Positions 1 through 6,589 of a DNA stretch of 6,944 nt are shown here, one piece after another; position 1 is the stretch's first letter; each line of letters begins with the position of its first letter. This stretch comes from Sulfurimonas sp. (GTDB lineage Bacteria > Campylobacterota > Campylobacteria > Campylobacterales > Sulfurimonadaceae), in assembly GCA_015663215.1 (NCBI GenBank), contig DQSP01000089.1:1-6944 (forward strand), given 5' to 3'. The position numbers were made by a program, and so were the translations under genes. The notes below the pieces were generated by a model. It had not been told where the DNA came from. It did no database searches and saw only the letters and a program-made list of their open reading frames with translations.

Positions 1-372
1 ATATATCTTTATTTTTGGAAAACTATTGTTAGAAAATGTATTTTTACTCTCTTCTATGCGTGTCTCGAGATTTGTTATAATTTTTTGCATTTTCACAAGT
101 TCAAGTGTTGAGAGAAGCTTCTCGCTAGAACATATAATAGTCGTTTCAATAGACTTATTATTGTGCTCTTCTTCAAGTTTTACTATAAAAATTGCGGCAG
201 CTGTATCCAAATAAGAAACACTGTCTAAATCAAGAACAATAGTTTTAATGTCAGTAAAAGATATAGTTTGAAGTTTTTTTTGAAGTGAAGTGATAGTATA
301 GAGTGTAAGCTCTCCTGAAAAGTTCAAAGAGAGTTTACTACTGTTAATAATATTAATTAAATTAGCATCCAT
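1..372 (-). CDS. STAS-domain protein, 5' part; probable MlaE-family lipid ABC transporter permease with N-terminal STAS domain (partial)
   Basis: The first 124 codons are visible and the frame is still open at the left edge, so the C-terminus is missing. Residues about 12 to 100 have the STAS pattern: an early strand with SLNFSGELTLYTI, then IVLDLDSVSYLDTAAAIFIVKL around residues 45 to 66, with Asp56-Thr57 at the site that is phosphorylated in SpoIIAA-type STAS domains. From family knowledge, MlaE permeases of Campylobacterota often carry such a STAS domain (MlaB-like) ahead of the membrane domain. The GEWTLYT-like strand, the DTA motif and a charged linker after residue 95 fit that architecture. 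MlaE would form the inner-membrane permease moving phospholipid between inner and outer membranes. The membrane part lies outside the window, so a stand-alone STAS regulator cannot be excluded. The ATG at 372 lies 11 bases after the cheW stop. No upstream in-frame start exists before a stop near 406, and the Shine-Dalgarno is weak, suggesting translational coupling to cheW. Confidence 0.7.
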   Translation of the reverse strand, partial: MDANLINIINSSKLSLNFSGELTLYTITSLQKKLQTISFTDIKTIVLDLDSVSYLDTAAAIFIVKLEEEHNNKSIETTIICSSEKLLSTLELVKMQKIITNLETRIEESKNTFSNNSFPKIKIY

Positions 373-383
373 TAAAGTATGTT

Positions 384-878
384 CTAAAAATCTCGCTCTA
401 GGAGTTTATTTACTTTAAGGATAGTTATAATTTTATCTGCTTGTTTACCAACACCATCAATGATAGTATCGTTACCATTTACAGTATCAGGAGCTGGACC
501 AATATCTCTTTTTTTAAGGCGTATCGCCATTGTTAGTCTGTCTATCACAAAACCTGCTACATCATCACCATGGCGCATTACGATAAAACGTGTTTCATCT
601 GACTGTTTCTTTGTTTGAAGTCCAAACTTAGCACGTAGGTCAATAAGAGGTATTACTGCACCACGAAGGTTAAAGACACCTAAAACATAAGCAGGAACTT
701 GAGGTACTCTCGTCCATGAAAATGGTTTGATAATCTCTTGAATAGCTAAAATAGGAATAGCATACTCCTCTTCACCTATCACAAAACCGACAAGTTGCAC
801 TATGTCATCGAGTTGATTGAGGTCTGAGTTTTGCTGTTTATTTTGTTGGTTTATGACTTCTTTTAATTGATCGCTCAT
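384..878 (-). CDS. cheW: Chemotaxis coupling protein CheW
   Basis: This 164-residue, single-domain protein is the cytoplasmic adaptor that links chemoreceptor tips to the kinase CheA in the receptor array. After a Gln/Asn-rich N-terminal tail (residues 1 to 25), the CheW fold runs from about residue 26 to the end. It contains VGFVIGEEEYAIPILAIQEII (28 to 49 region), the VPQVPAYVLGVFNLRGAVIPLIDLR signature (58 to 82, with the family-conserved Arg72 in NLRG) and the late VNKLL helix. Length and motifs are normal for the family. The start is firm: ATG overlaps the cheA stop in a TAATG junction, and a GGAG at 887 to 890 lies 8 bases upstream. The close linkage to cheA and cheV supports the assignment. 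It differs from the CheW-like domains of CheV and CheA in lacking any receiver or kinase part. Confidence 0.96.
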   Translation of the reverse strand: MSDQLKEVINQQNKQQNSDLNQLDDIVQLVGFVIGEEEYAIPILAIQEIIKPFSWTRVPQVPAYVLGVFNLRGAVIPLIDLRAKFGLQTKKQSDETRFIVMRHGDDVAGFVIDRLTMAIRLKKRDIGPAPDTVNGNDTIIDGVGKQADKIITILKVNKLLERDF

Positions 879-3265
879 TATAAAAACTCCGATTTAAAGT
901 TAACATTTCTTTGTACTACACTAGAGAGATAGTCAGCCGAATATGGTTTAGTAATATACTCAATCATACCTGACTCAACACCACGCATACGGTCTGACTT
1001 TCCACTACGAGATGTAACCGCTATGAGTGGTAAGTTTTTGTACTTGTTGTATTTTTTAATCTCTGTTGCTAAAGTGCATCCATCCATACGAGGCATCTCT
1101 ATATCAACAAGCATCGCATCAAAATTATGATCACCAGATTTTAAGATATTTAGTGCTTCTTGTCCATCTGCTGCTTCAACTAAAGTAACACCTAGTGGTT
1201 CTAAAGATTTTCTCATTATAGTTCTATCAGTTTTTGAATCATCTACAATCATGATTGTGTAGTCGCTAGCTTTAGTCTTTTCATGGCTTACTTCAGTAGC
1301 AGAAGCATCACTAAGTGCAGTTGATTTCACATCTCTTGCCATTGACATAAGAGCAACAACATCTACGATTAGAGTTACGCCACCATCACCACGGATAGTA
1401 GCTCCGGCAACACCTTCGATGCCTTTAAGATAATCGCCTAAAGATTTAATAACTATCTCTTCTTGTCCAACTAAAGTATCTACAATTAGACCAAGTTTAC
1501 TAGTCCCAAGACCTAAAACAACAACATAAGCATGCTCATTTGCATCAAGAATTCGCTCTACTTCAAAAATATCGCCTATATGTACAAGAGAGAGAACTTC
1601 TTCACGAAGTCTCATAACAGAACGTCCCTCAACTGTGTAAATCTCCTCTTTAGAAATTCTAACAGTTTCAAGAACTGATGCTAATGGAATCGCATAGTAC
1701 TCCTCTTGAACACCAACTAGAAGTGCTTGAATGATGGCTAGTGTTAGAGGAATCTTTAACTTCATTGAAGTTCCAACACCTATCTCTGAATCAATATCAA
1801 TAATACCGTTAAGTTTTTCAATGTTTGTTTTTACAACATCCATTCCAACACCACGACCACTTACACTTGTAACAGCTGCAGCTGTTGAGAAACCTGGCTT
1901 GAAGATAAGAGTAAATGCTTCTTTATCACTCATATTGTCCGCTTCTTTTTCAGTAATAAGACCTTTTTCAACTGACTTGTCTTTTAGCATTCCAGCATCA
2001 AGACCTTTTCCATCATCATCTATCTGAATAACAATTTGGTTTCCTTCATTGTATGCTTTTAACCCAATAGTACCCGTTTCACTTTTTCCTTGTGCTAAAC
2101 GCACCTCTGGAATTTCAACACCATGGTCACATGAGTTACGGATGATGTGAACAAGAGGATCCCCTATCTCTTCAACGATAGACTTATCAAGCTCTGTATC
2201 TTCACCTGCGAGTTCTAAGTCGATTTTTTTGTTAAGTTCACGAGATAAATCGCGAATCATACGAGGGAACTTATTAAACACTTTTCCAATAGGAAGCATA
2301 CGAGTTTTCATAACCGCTATTTGAAGATCAGTAGTTACAAGAGAAACAATACTTACAACTTGATTTAACTCTTCAAGGAACTCTTCACCTTCGTAGCGCT
2401 CTTCAACATCATCATTTATCTTGATAAGTCTATTTTTCGCAAGAACAAGCTCACCGATGAGATTCATAAGGTGGTCAAGTCTTTTAACATCCACTCGAAT
2501 TGTTTGCTCAACTGTTGCTGGAGCACGTTTAACTGGTGCTGCTGCTTTTGGGTCATCTTTTTTTGGAGTCGTTACAACTGGAGCTGAAGCTGGTTCTGGC
2601 GTTGGAGCAGGAGCTGGTTCTGCTTTTGGAGCAGCTGGCTCATCTTCTATTGGTTCAGGAGGAGCTGCTAGAACTTCTTCCCCTGCTGCAATCTTCGCCT
2701 CACGTTTTGCCTTATCTTCGTCTTGGCGTTCTTGTAGCAGTTTTTCTATCTCAGCTTCAAGGTCATCTGGACTCATACTATCATAGTCTACATCATCAGC
2801 TACAGCTTCTTCTACTACAGGTTGGGGAGTCACTTCTTCTGTCACAGCTTCAGCTGCCGCAGAAGTTTGAACTTCACCATCTCCCCCTGTAATTTTATCA
2901 AGTCTTACAACACAAGCAGCGACATCTATTCCCGCATCTTCACTTGTATCTCGAATAGTTTCAAGTAGTGCTTTCATAAGGTCAATAGACTCTAAAATAA
3001 CATCCATAATATCTGGCGTAATCAGTAAGTCACCATGGCGTGCTTTATTTAAAACATCTTCCATATGGTGTGTTAAGTGTGTCAAAACATCAAAGTTTAA
3101 AAATGAAGATGCACCCTTAACAGTATGTGCAACTCTAAATATTCCATTTAAAAGTTCTAAATCTTCTGGGTTGTTTTCTAACTCTACTAAATCCTCATCT
3201 AGCTTTTCTACAAGTTCAAATGATTCAATTAAAAAATCCTGTAGTATCTCTTGAAATTCATCCAT
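878..3265 (-). CDS. cheA: Chemotaxis histidine kinase CheA with C-terminal receiver domain (CheAY type)
   Basis: This hybrid histidine kinase of 795 residues autophosphorylates under receptor control and passes phosphate to response regulators. Domains in order: HPt (1 to about 110) with phospho-acceptor His47 in AHTVKGAS; an acidic then Pro/Ala/Glu-rich linker (about 130 to 250) with no recognisable P2 CheY-binding domain; dimerisation helices (about 252 to 330, MNLIGELVLAKNRL); an HATPase domain with N box Asn377 (RNSCDHGVE), G1 DDDGKG at 416 to 421 and G2 GRGVGMD at 470 to 476; a CheW-like P5 domain (about 512 to 645); and a receiver (about 669 to 790) with acidic pair Asp675/Asp676, phospho-acceptor Asp721, Thr751 and Lys773. 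All catalytic residues are present, so both kinase and receiver should be active. A C-terminal receiver and missing P2 are usual for Campylobacterota CheA. The start ATG is 2 bases after the cheV stop and has a strong AGGAGG inside cheV. Confidence 0.97.
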   Translation of the reverse strand: MDEFQEILQDFLIESFELVEKLDEDLVELENNPEDLELLNGIFRVAHTVKGASSFLNFDVLTHLTHHMEDVLNKARHGDLLITPDIMDVILESIDLMKALLETIRDTSEDAGIDVAACVVRLDKITGGDGEVQTSAAAEAVTEEVTPQPVVEEAVADDVDYDSMSPDDLEAEIEKLLQERQDEDKAKREAKIAAGEEVLAAPPEPIEDEPAAPKAEPAPAPTPEPASAPVVTTPKKDDPKAAAPVKRAPATVEQTIRVDVKRLDHLMNLIGELVLAKNRLIKINDDVEERYEGEEFLEELNQVVSIVSLVTTDLQIAVMKTRMLPIGKVFNKFPRMIRDLSRELNKKIDLELAGEDTELDKSIVEEIGDPLVHIIRNSCDHGVEIPEVRLAQGKSETGTIGLKAYNEGNQIVIQIDDDGKGLDAGMLKDKSVEKGLITEKEADNMSDKEAFTLIFKPGFSTAAAVTSVSGRGVGMDVVKTNIEKLNGIIDIDSEIGVGTSMKLKIPLTLAIIQALLVGVQEEYYAIPLASVLETVRISKEEIYTVEGRSVMRLREEVLSLVHIGDIFEVERILDANEHAYVVVLGLGTSKLGLIVDTLVGQEEIVIKSLGDYLKGIEGVAGATIRGDGGVTLIVDVVALMSMARDVKSTALSDASATEVSHEKTKASDYTIMIVDDSKTDRTIMRKSLEPLGVTLVEAADGQEALNILKSGDHNFDAMLVDIEMPRMDGCTLATEIKKYNKYKNLPLIAVTSRSGKSDRMRGVESGMIEYITKPYSADYLSSVVQRNVNFKSEFL
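2516..2668 (-). other. Low-complexity Pro/Ala/Glu linker segment of CheA with a 24-base internal repeat
   Basis: Codons about 200 to 250 of cheA encode an alternating Pro, Ala and Glu stretch followed by a Lys/Ala/Pro run, which should be a disordered tether between the HPt domain and the dimerisation helices. On the plus strand the 11-mer agctggttctg occurs at 2588 to 2598 and again at 2612 to 2622, a 24-base (8-codon) period suggesting local duplication. The biased composition also produces long open frames on the opposite strand here, which are not genes. Confidence 0.7.
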
Positions 3266-3267
3266 AT

Positions 3268-4215
3268 TTACACTTCCTCCTTCATATGTTCACGTACAAC
3301 TCGTGAAACTTCATTGTAAAACGAGCTTGCTTCAAACTTAACCAAGTAAGCTTCTCCACCTGCTTCCATACCTCTACCTTCACTAAAATGATCACTAATT
3401 GATGAGTTAAAGACTATTGGAATATCTTCAAATCTTCCATCATCTTTTACATTTGATGCAAAATGAAAACCATCCATTCTAGGCATCTCAACATCACTAA
3501 TAATTATTTTTAGATGATCTGCGATATTTTCACCATAACTTTTATATAGTTCATCAAGCTTAGTCAGCCCTTCTTCACCATCCATAGCCTCAACCACACT
3601 AAAGCCCATCTTTGAGAGTGCTTCTTTTACTATTTTTCTAGCTGTTGCGCTATCATCTAAAACAAGTGCTATTCCTGAAAAAGTTTCTAATTCTTCTGGA
3701 ATGTTATCAACATCAGGGGAGTATAGTCCAAGATCCTGCACAACAGACTCAAGGTCTAAGATAAGAAGAACATTATCGTCTTCTATTTTTGTTACACCTG
3801 TAATCTTGTTAGAATCAAGCCCACCGGAACCGCTCATAAAAGTTGCTGGTTCAATGTCACTCCAGCTAATACGACGAATACGCTTGGCTTCATGTACAAC
3901 AAAACCTATGAGCACATTATTAAATTCAGTAATAATTATTCGAGAATTATTTTTAGCTTCTTCGGGTTCGGTAATACCCATCCACTTTGCTAGGTTTACT
4001 ACAGGTATAACCACATCACGAAGATCAAAAATACCTTCTATAAAGTCTGGTGTTCCAGGTAAGTCAGTTAGCTCAGGCACTCGAATAATCTCTCTTACTT
4101 TAGAGACATTTATACCGTATATACCTTCATAAACAGAATTTTCTTCTTGTTTGAGTATACGGAAGTCAACGAGTTCCATCTCATTAGAACCAACTTTTAA
4201 GGAATTATCATCCAT
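3268..4215 (-). CDS. cheV: Chemotaxis protein CheV (CheW-like adaptor domain plus receiver domain)
   Basis: This 315-residue protein is a hybrid adaptor that couples receptors to CheA and is thought to tune signalling when its receiver is phosphorylated. The CheW-like domain covers about residues 12 to 165, with YGINVSKVREIIRVPELTDLPGTPDFIEGIFDLRDVVIPVVNL. The usual NLRG of CheW is replaced by DLRD here. The receiver covers about 180 to 312 with acidic pair Asp187/Asp188, phospho-acceptor Asp241 in SDVEMPRMDG, Ser271 at the Thr/Ser switch position and Lys293 in LVKF, so it should be phosphorylatable. Length is typical. The ATG at 4215 is 3 bases past the upstream phosphoesterase stop and has GGAG at 4225 to 4228, 9 bases away. 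An internal Met13 is less likely because it lacks that spacing. It is the first chemotaxis gene of the cheV-cheA-cheW set. Campylobacterota can have several CheV paralogues, and which one this is cannot be decided here. Confidence 0.95.
   Translation of the reverse strand: MDDNSLKVGSNEMELVDFRILKQEENSVYEGIYGINVSKVREIIRVPELTDLPGTPDFIEGIFDLRDVVIPVVNLAKWMGITEPEEAKNNSRIIITEFNNVLIGFVVHEAKRIRRISWSDIEPATFMSGSGGLDSNKITGVTKIEDDNVLLILDLESVVQDLGLYSPDVDNIPEELETFSGIALVLDDSATARKIVKEALSKMGFSVVEAMDGEEGLTKLDELYKSYGENIADHLKIIISDVEMPRMDGFHFASNVKDDGRFEDIPIVFNSSISDHFSEGRGMEAGGEAYLVKFEASSFYNEVSRVVREHMKEEV
3276..3281 (-). promoter_or_regulatory. Shine-Dalgarno site of cheA, embedded in the last codons of cheV
   Basis: The minus strand reads AGGAGG here, about 10 bases before the cheA ATG. 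The same bases encode Lys-Glu-Glu at the extreme C-terminus of CheV, so the CheV tail and the cheA ribosome binding site are constrained together. This is the strongest internal Shine-Dalgarno of the operon, and it decides the cheA start. Confidence 0.8.
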
Positions 4216-4218
4216 CTT

Positions 4219-4956
4219 TCAAATCTCCACATATGAGTTTTCATCTATCATTAGTTCATTATCTTTACTTGATTTTACTATAAAGTATCTTTGATTGCAA
4301 GCAAAAGCTGCTAAATTTATGTAGTTTACTTTCTCAAATGAGAAGCTTCTATTTTGGTGGTAATGCCCCTCTATAAAATACTCACATGCAAACTTATCTA
4401 AGTTACGATTTTTGATATAAACTTCAAAGCCTATAAATTCTTTGCAGTCATCTTTTTTGTTTAAATAACTATCTAATTTTTTAAGTATAAAGTTACTTGT
4501 CCATGTATCTATCTTGTTAAGAAGATAGAGTACAAAACTATTTCGGATAAGTGCAGTATATATTTTATAAAAAAGTCCAATATCAAAATCCCCATGTGCT
4601 AAAGCAACTCTTTTATCTTTATAGCTGCAGATAAGAGGCTGTCTATTTAAAGATATGATTTTAGCATTTAAAAATATAGCCTGAAGATTAAAGTCATGAT
4701 TTCCTTCTAGATAAATTAGTTCTATTTTTTCACTTATCTCATTTAAAAGCTTTATCATCTGAGCATTATTTTCTTGTGTTTTTACAACTTCTTTAAAAAG
4801 TGCATCAAAGATATCACCCATAAGTATAAGTTGTGAAGTTACTATCTTTTGTGAATGTATATCTTTTATAAGAGAGAGGAGTTCTGGACGTGAAGAGGAG
4901 TAGTGTGCATCTGAAATTATCAGTGCCCCCTCTTTGAGTTCTATATTATGGAACAT
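4219..4956 (-). CDS. Calcineurin-like metallophosphoesterase, LpxH-like (possible UDP-2,3-diacylglucosamine pyrophosphatase)
   Basis: This 245-residue protein carries the complete dinuclear-metal set of the calcineurin-like fold: Asp16 and His18 (SDAH), Asp48 (GDIFD), Asn86-His87-Asp88 (GNHDF), His121 (AHGD), and His198 and His200 (GHYH). Between AHGD and GHYH lies a helical insert (about 125 to 190) like the lid of LpxH enzymes, which split UDP-2,3-diacylglucosamine to lipid X and UMP in lipid A synthesis at the inner face of the inner membrane. LpxH proper usually has GNRDF where this has GNHDF, so the substrate is uncertain and an LpxH2-like or other phosphoesterase is possible. The ATG overlaps the argC end by 11 bases. 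No clear Shine-Dalgarno is present, so translation is probably coupled to argC. The start cannot be much later because Asp16 is a metal ligand. No symbol is given because of the motif difference. Confidence 0.85.
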   Translation of the reverse strand: MFHNIELKEGALIISDAHYSSSRPELLSLIKDIHSQKIVTSQLILMGDIFDALFKEVVKTQENNAQMIKLLNEISEKIELIYLEGNHDFNLQAIFLNAKIISLNRQPLICSYKDKRVALAHGDFDIGLFYKIYTALIRNSFVLYLLNKIDTWTSNFILKKLDSYLNKKDDCKEFIGFEVYIKNRNLDKFACEYFIEGHYHQNRSFSFEKVNYINLAAFACNQRYFIVKSSKDNELMIDENSYVEI

Positions 4957-5953
4957 AAGCTATGTTTGGTATGCCGGTATTTTCATCAAGTCCCATCATA
5001 AGGTTGGCGTTTGCAAGTGCTTGAGATGATGAACCACGAAGTAAATTATCTATACTACTTGATATAAAAAGAACATTGCCTTTTTGTTTTACATATATAT
5101 CGCAAAAGTTTGTTCCTGCTGTATTTTTCATATCAACTGGATTTTTACTTATGCGAACATAAGGTTCATCTTTATAGTACTCTCGTACAAGTTCCTCTGC
5201 ATCAAACTCACCCTGCGTTTGAATATAGATAGAACTTATCATACCACGAGTAAGCGGTACTAAATGAGGTACAAAATTTACCTCATCAAAGTTAATTCCC
5301 AATTTTTGAGCTATCTCAGGTGCATGTCTATGAAAGAATGGATTGTATGCAAAAAGGTTATCGTTTACATTTACAAAGTGTGTCACTTCACTCAGTTTTT
5401 TCCCTGCCCCACTCACTCCAGTTTTAGCATCTATGATAACAGGTGAACCAGCTATGCGTTTATCTAAAAATGGAAGTAAGCCTAAAATGGCTGAAGTTGG
5501 AAAACAACCAGGATTTGCTACTAAAGAGGCTTTTTTTATCTCTTCACGGAACATTTCAGGCAAACCATATACAACATTTTCTAAGTTCTCTACATCAGTA
5601 TGAGGGCAGTAGTACTCTTCATAAAGCTCTTGAGTCAATCTATAATCCGCTGAAAAGTCAACGATTTTAGTGCTAAGTTTCATAAATGGTTTTACAAATG
5701 CCATCGCTGTTTTATGTGGTACTGCTAAAAATACTAGCTCACAAGAAGCAGCACAAGTATCTACATCTGCTTTTTGTACTTGCAAAGAACAAACACCACT
5801 CAAAGAGGGATGCAGTTCATCTAAACGAATGCCTCCAGTTGAGTTAGCAACATAACTAAGAGTAAATGCAGGATGGTTTATAAGCATTTTTACAAGTTCC
5901 AAACCTGTGTAACCGCTTACCCCAATAATTCCTACATTTATTTTTTCACTCAT
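4946..5953 (-). CDS. argC: N-acetyl-gamma-glutamyl-phosphate reductase
   Basis: ArgC carries out the third step of arginine synthesis, the NADPH-dependent reduction of N-acetyl-glutamyl phosphate to the semialdehyde, in the cytoplasm. With the ATG chosen here the protein has 335 residues. The N-terminal Rossmann motif GIIGVSGYTG (8 to 17) binds NADP. The catalytic Cys150 lies in NPGCFPT. FHRHAPEI (about 207 to 214) holds the catalytic-region histidines, and DNLLRGSSSQA (about 302 to 312) matches the conserved C-terminal helix start. Length fits type 1 ArgC. A GTG at 5965 would add four residues (339), but the ATG at 5953 fits better: it forms a TAATG junction with the greA stop and gives the usual short N-terminus before the Rossmann strand. 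The gene ends inside the start of the phosphoesterase. No other arginine gene is in the window, so it is separated from its pathway partners. Confidence 0.95.
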   Translation of the reverse strand: MSEKINVGIIGVSGYTGLELVKMLINHPAFTLSYVANSTGGIRLDELHPSLSGVCSLQVQKADVDTCAASCELVFLAVPHKTAMAFVKPFMKLSTKIVDFSADYRLTQELYEEYYCPHTDVENLENVVYGLPEMFREEIKKASLVANPGCFPTSAILGLLPFLDKRIAGSPVIIDAKTGVSGAGKKLSEVTHFVNVNDNLFAYNPFFHRHAPEIAQKLGINFDEVNFVPHLVPLTRGMISSIYIQTQGEFDAEELVREYYKDEPYVRISKNPVDMKNTAGTNFCDIYVKQKGNVLFISSSIDNLLRGSSSQALANANLMMGLDENTGIPNIAYVP

Positions 5954-6453
5954 TATGTCATACACTCATATACAGTTTCATCATACTTTACTTCTTCTAT
6001 CTCAAACTCTTTTTCTCCACCAGGAAGACGAACTTTCACCTCATCCCCTTCTTCTTTTCCAAGAAGTTGTTTTGCAAGAGGAGAGTTAAAAGATATAAGT
6101 CCATTATCAGGATTTGATTCACATCCACCGACAAGTGTGTATGTCACTTCTTCTTCACTATCTATATCAGTCATTACAACTGTAGAGCCAAAAGAAATCT
6201 TTGCATGTGCAAGTTCACTAGGGTTAACAATTTGTGCTTTTCCAAGGATTTCTTGAAGTTCGGCTAAACGATTATCTATGTTTTTTTGCATCTCTTTAGC
6301 TGCATGGTACTCTGCATTTTCTTTTAAGTCACCATGTTCTAATGCTTCTTCTATATCTTTTACACACTGAGGGCGTTGTACTTCTTTAAGGCTTTTTACT
6401 TCGGCTTGTAATTTTTCGTAACCGAAAAGTGTCATTGGTTCTACATTTTGCAT
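5953..6453 (-). CDS. greA: Transcription elongation factor GreA
   Basis: GreA enters the secondary channel of RNA polymerase and stimulates cleavage of backtracked RNA, rescuing stalled complexes. The 166-residue length is normal. The N-terminal coiled coil (about 7 to 80) carries the tip motif LEHGDLKENAEYHAAKE, with the acidic residues Asp42 and Glu45 that help coordinate the catalytic magnesium. The C-terminal FKBP-like domain (about 85 to 160) shows GSTVVMTD, YTLVGGCESNPDNGLISFNSPLAKQLLGKEEGDEV and a final EIEEVKY strand. The start MQNVEPMTLFGYEKL aligns with the usual MxxxPMT beginning, and an AGAG at 6461 to 6464 lies 7 bases upstream. It is the first gene of the minus-strand block, directly behind the predicted promoter, and its stop overlaps the argC ATG. 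Confidence 0.97.
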   Translation of the reverse strand: MQNVEPMTLFGYEKLQAEVKSLKEVQRPQCVKDIEEALEHGDLKENAEYHAAKEMQKNIDNRLAELQEILGKAQIVNPSELAHAKISFGSTVVMTDIDSEEEVTYTLVGGCESNPDNGLISFNSPLAKQLLGKEEGDEVKVRLPGGEKEFEIEEVKYDETVYECMT

Positions 6454-6483
6454 TTGTTTTCTCTTTTGTTTTATTAGTTCCTA

Positions 6484-6512
6484 ATTATAGCAGAGTTAAT
6501 TAATCTTAGTAA
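6484..6512 (-). promoter_or_regulatory. Predicted sigma-70 promoter of the greA-argC-cheVAW operon
   Basis: On the minus strand, 6489 to 6484 reads TATAAT, a perfect -10, preceded by TGC to give an extended -10 (TGCTATAAT). A weak -35-like TTACTA lies about 17 bases upstream (6512 to 6507). Weak -35 boxes are normal in Campylobacterota. Transcription would begin near 6477, leaving a leader of roughly 24 bases before the greA ATG. No comparable promoter was seen at the other junctions, although internal promoters inside coding DNA cannot be ruled out by eye. Confidence 0.6.
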
Positions 6513-6578
6513 ACACAAATGAAAAAATACATTTACACTTTCTTTTCACTCTTGTCTTAAACTACGGCAATCTTTCAT

Positions 6579-6584
6579 AGGAGG
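6579..6584 (+). promoter_or_regulatory. Strong Shine-Dalgarno site of the porin-like gene
   Basis: AGGAGG is followed by five bases (aaaat) and then the ATG at 6590. This near-ideal site fixes the start and indicates a gene that is, or recently was, highly translated, as expected for a major outer-membrane protein. The plus-strand promoter is unclear: TTTACA at 6532 to 6537 is a possible -35, but the matching -10 (near 6555 to 6562) is poor. Confidence 0.75.
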
Positions 6585-6589
6585 AAAAT

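Noticed and set aside
26..214. Plus-strand frame of 62 codons at the left edge
   Set aside because: The minus strand here encodes a convincing STAS domain open across the whole stretch. The plus frame has no ribosome binding site or homology signal.
2421..2892. Two overlapping plus-strand open frames (121 and 118 codons) rich in Ser/Gly/Ala or Leu
   Set aside because: They lie opposite the Pro/Ala/Glu linker of cheA. Their composition is what that biased coding sequence gives when read in reverse, with no ribosome binding site or recognisable motif.
3701..4132. Plus-strand frame of 143 codons opposite cheV
   Set aside because: Antisense to a clear cheV with all family motifs, and no Shine-Dalgarno or domain signature.
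384..4956. Intrinsic terminators or internal promoters between the minus-strand genes
   Set aside because: Junctions are 11 bases or shorter or overlap, and no GC-rich hairpin followed by a T run was seen at any of them.
5873..6256. Plus-strand frame of 127 codons spanning the greA-argC junction
   Set aside because: Antisense shadow with a Ser-rich translation lacking domain features. Both underlying minus-strand genes are certain.
6532..6562. Candidate plus-strand promoter for the porin-like gene (TTTACA, then TCTTAA or TTAAAC)
   Set aside because: The -10 matches too few consensus positions to call. It is mentioned only as a possibility.
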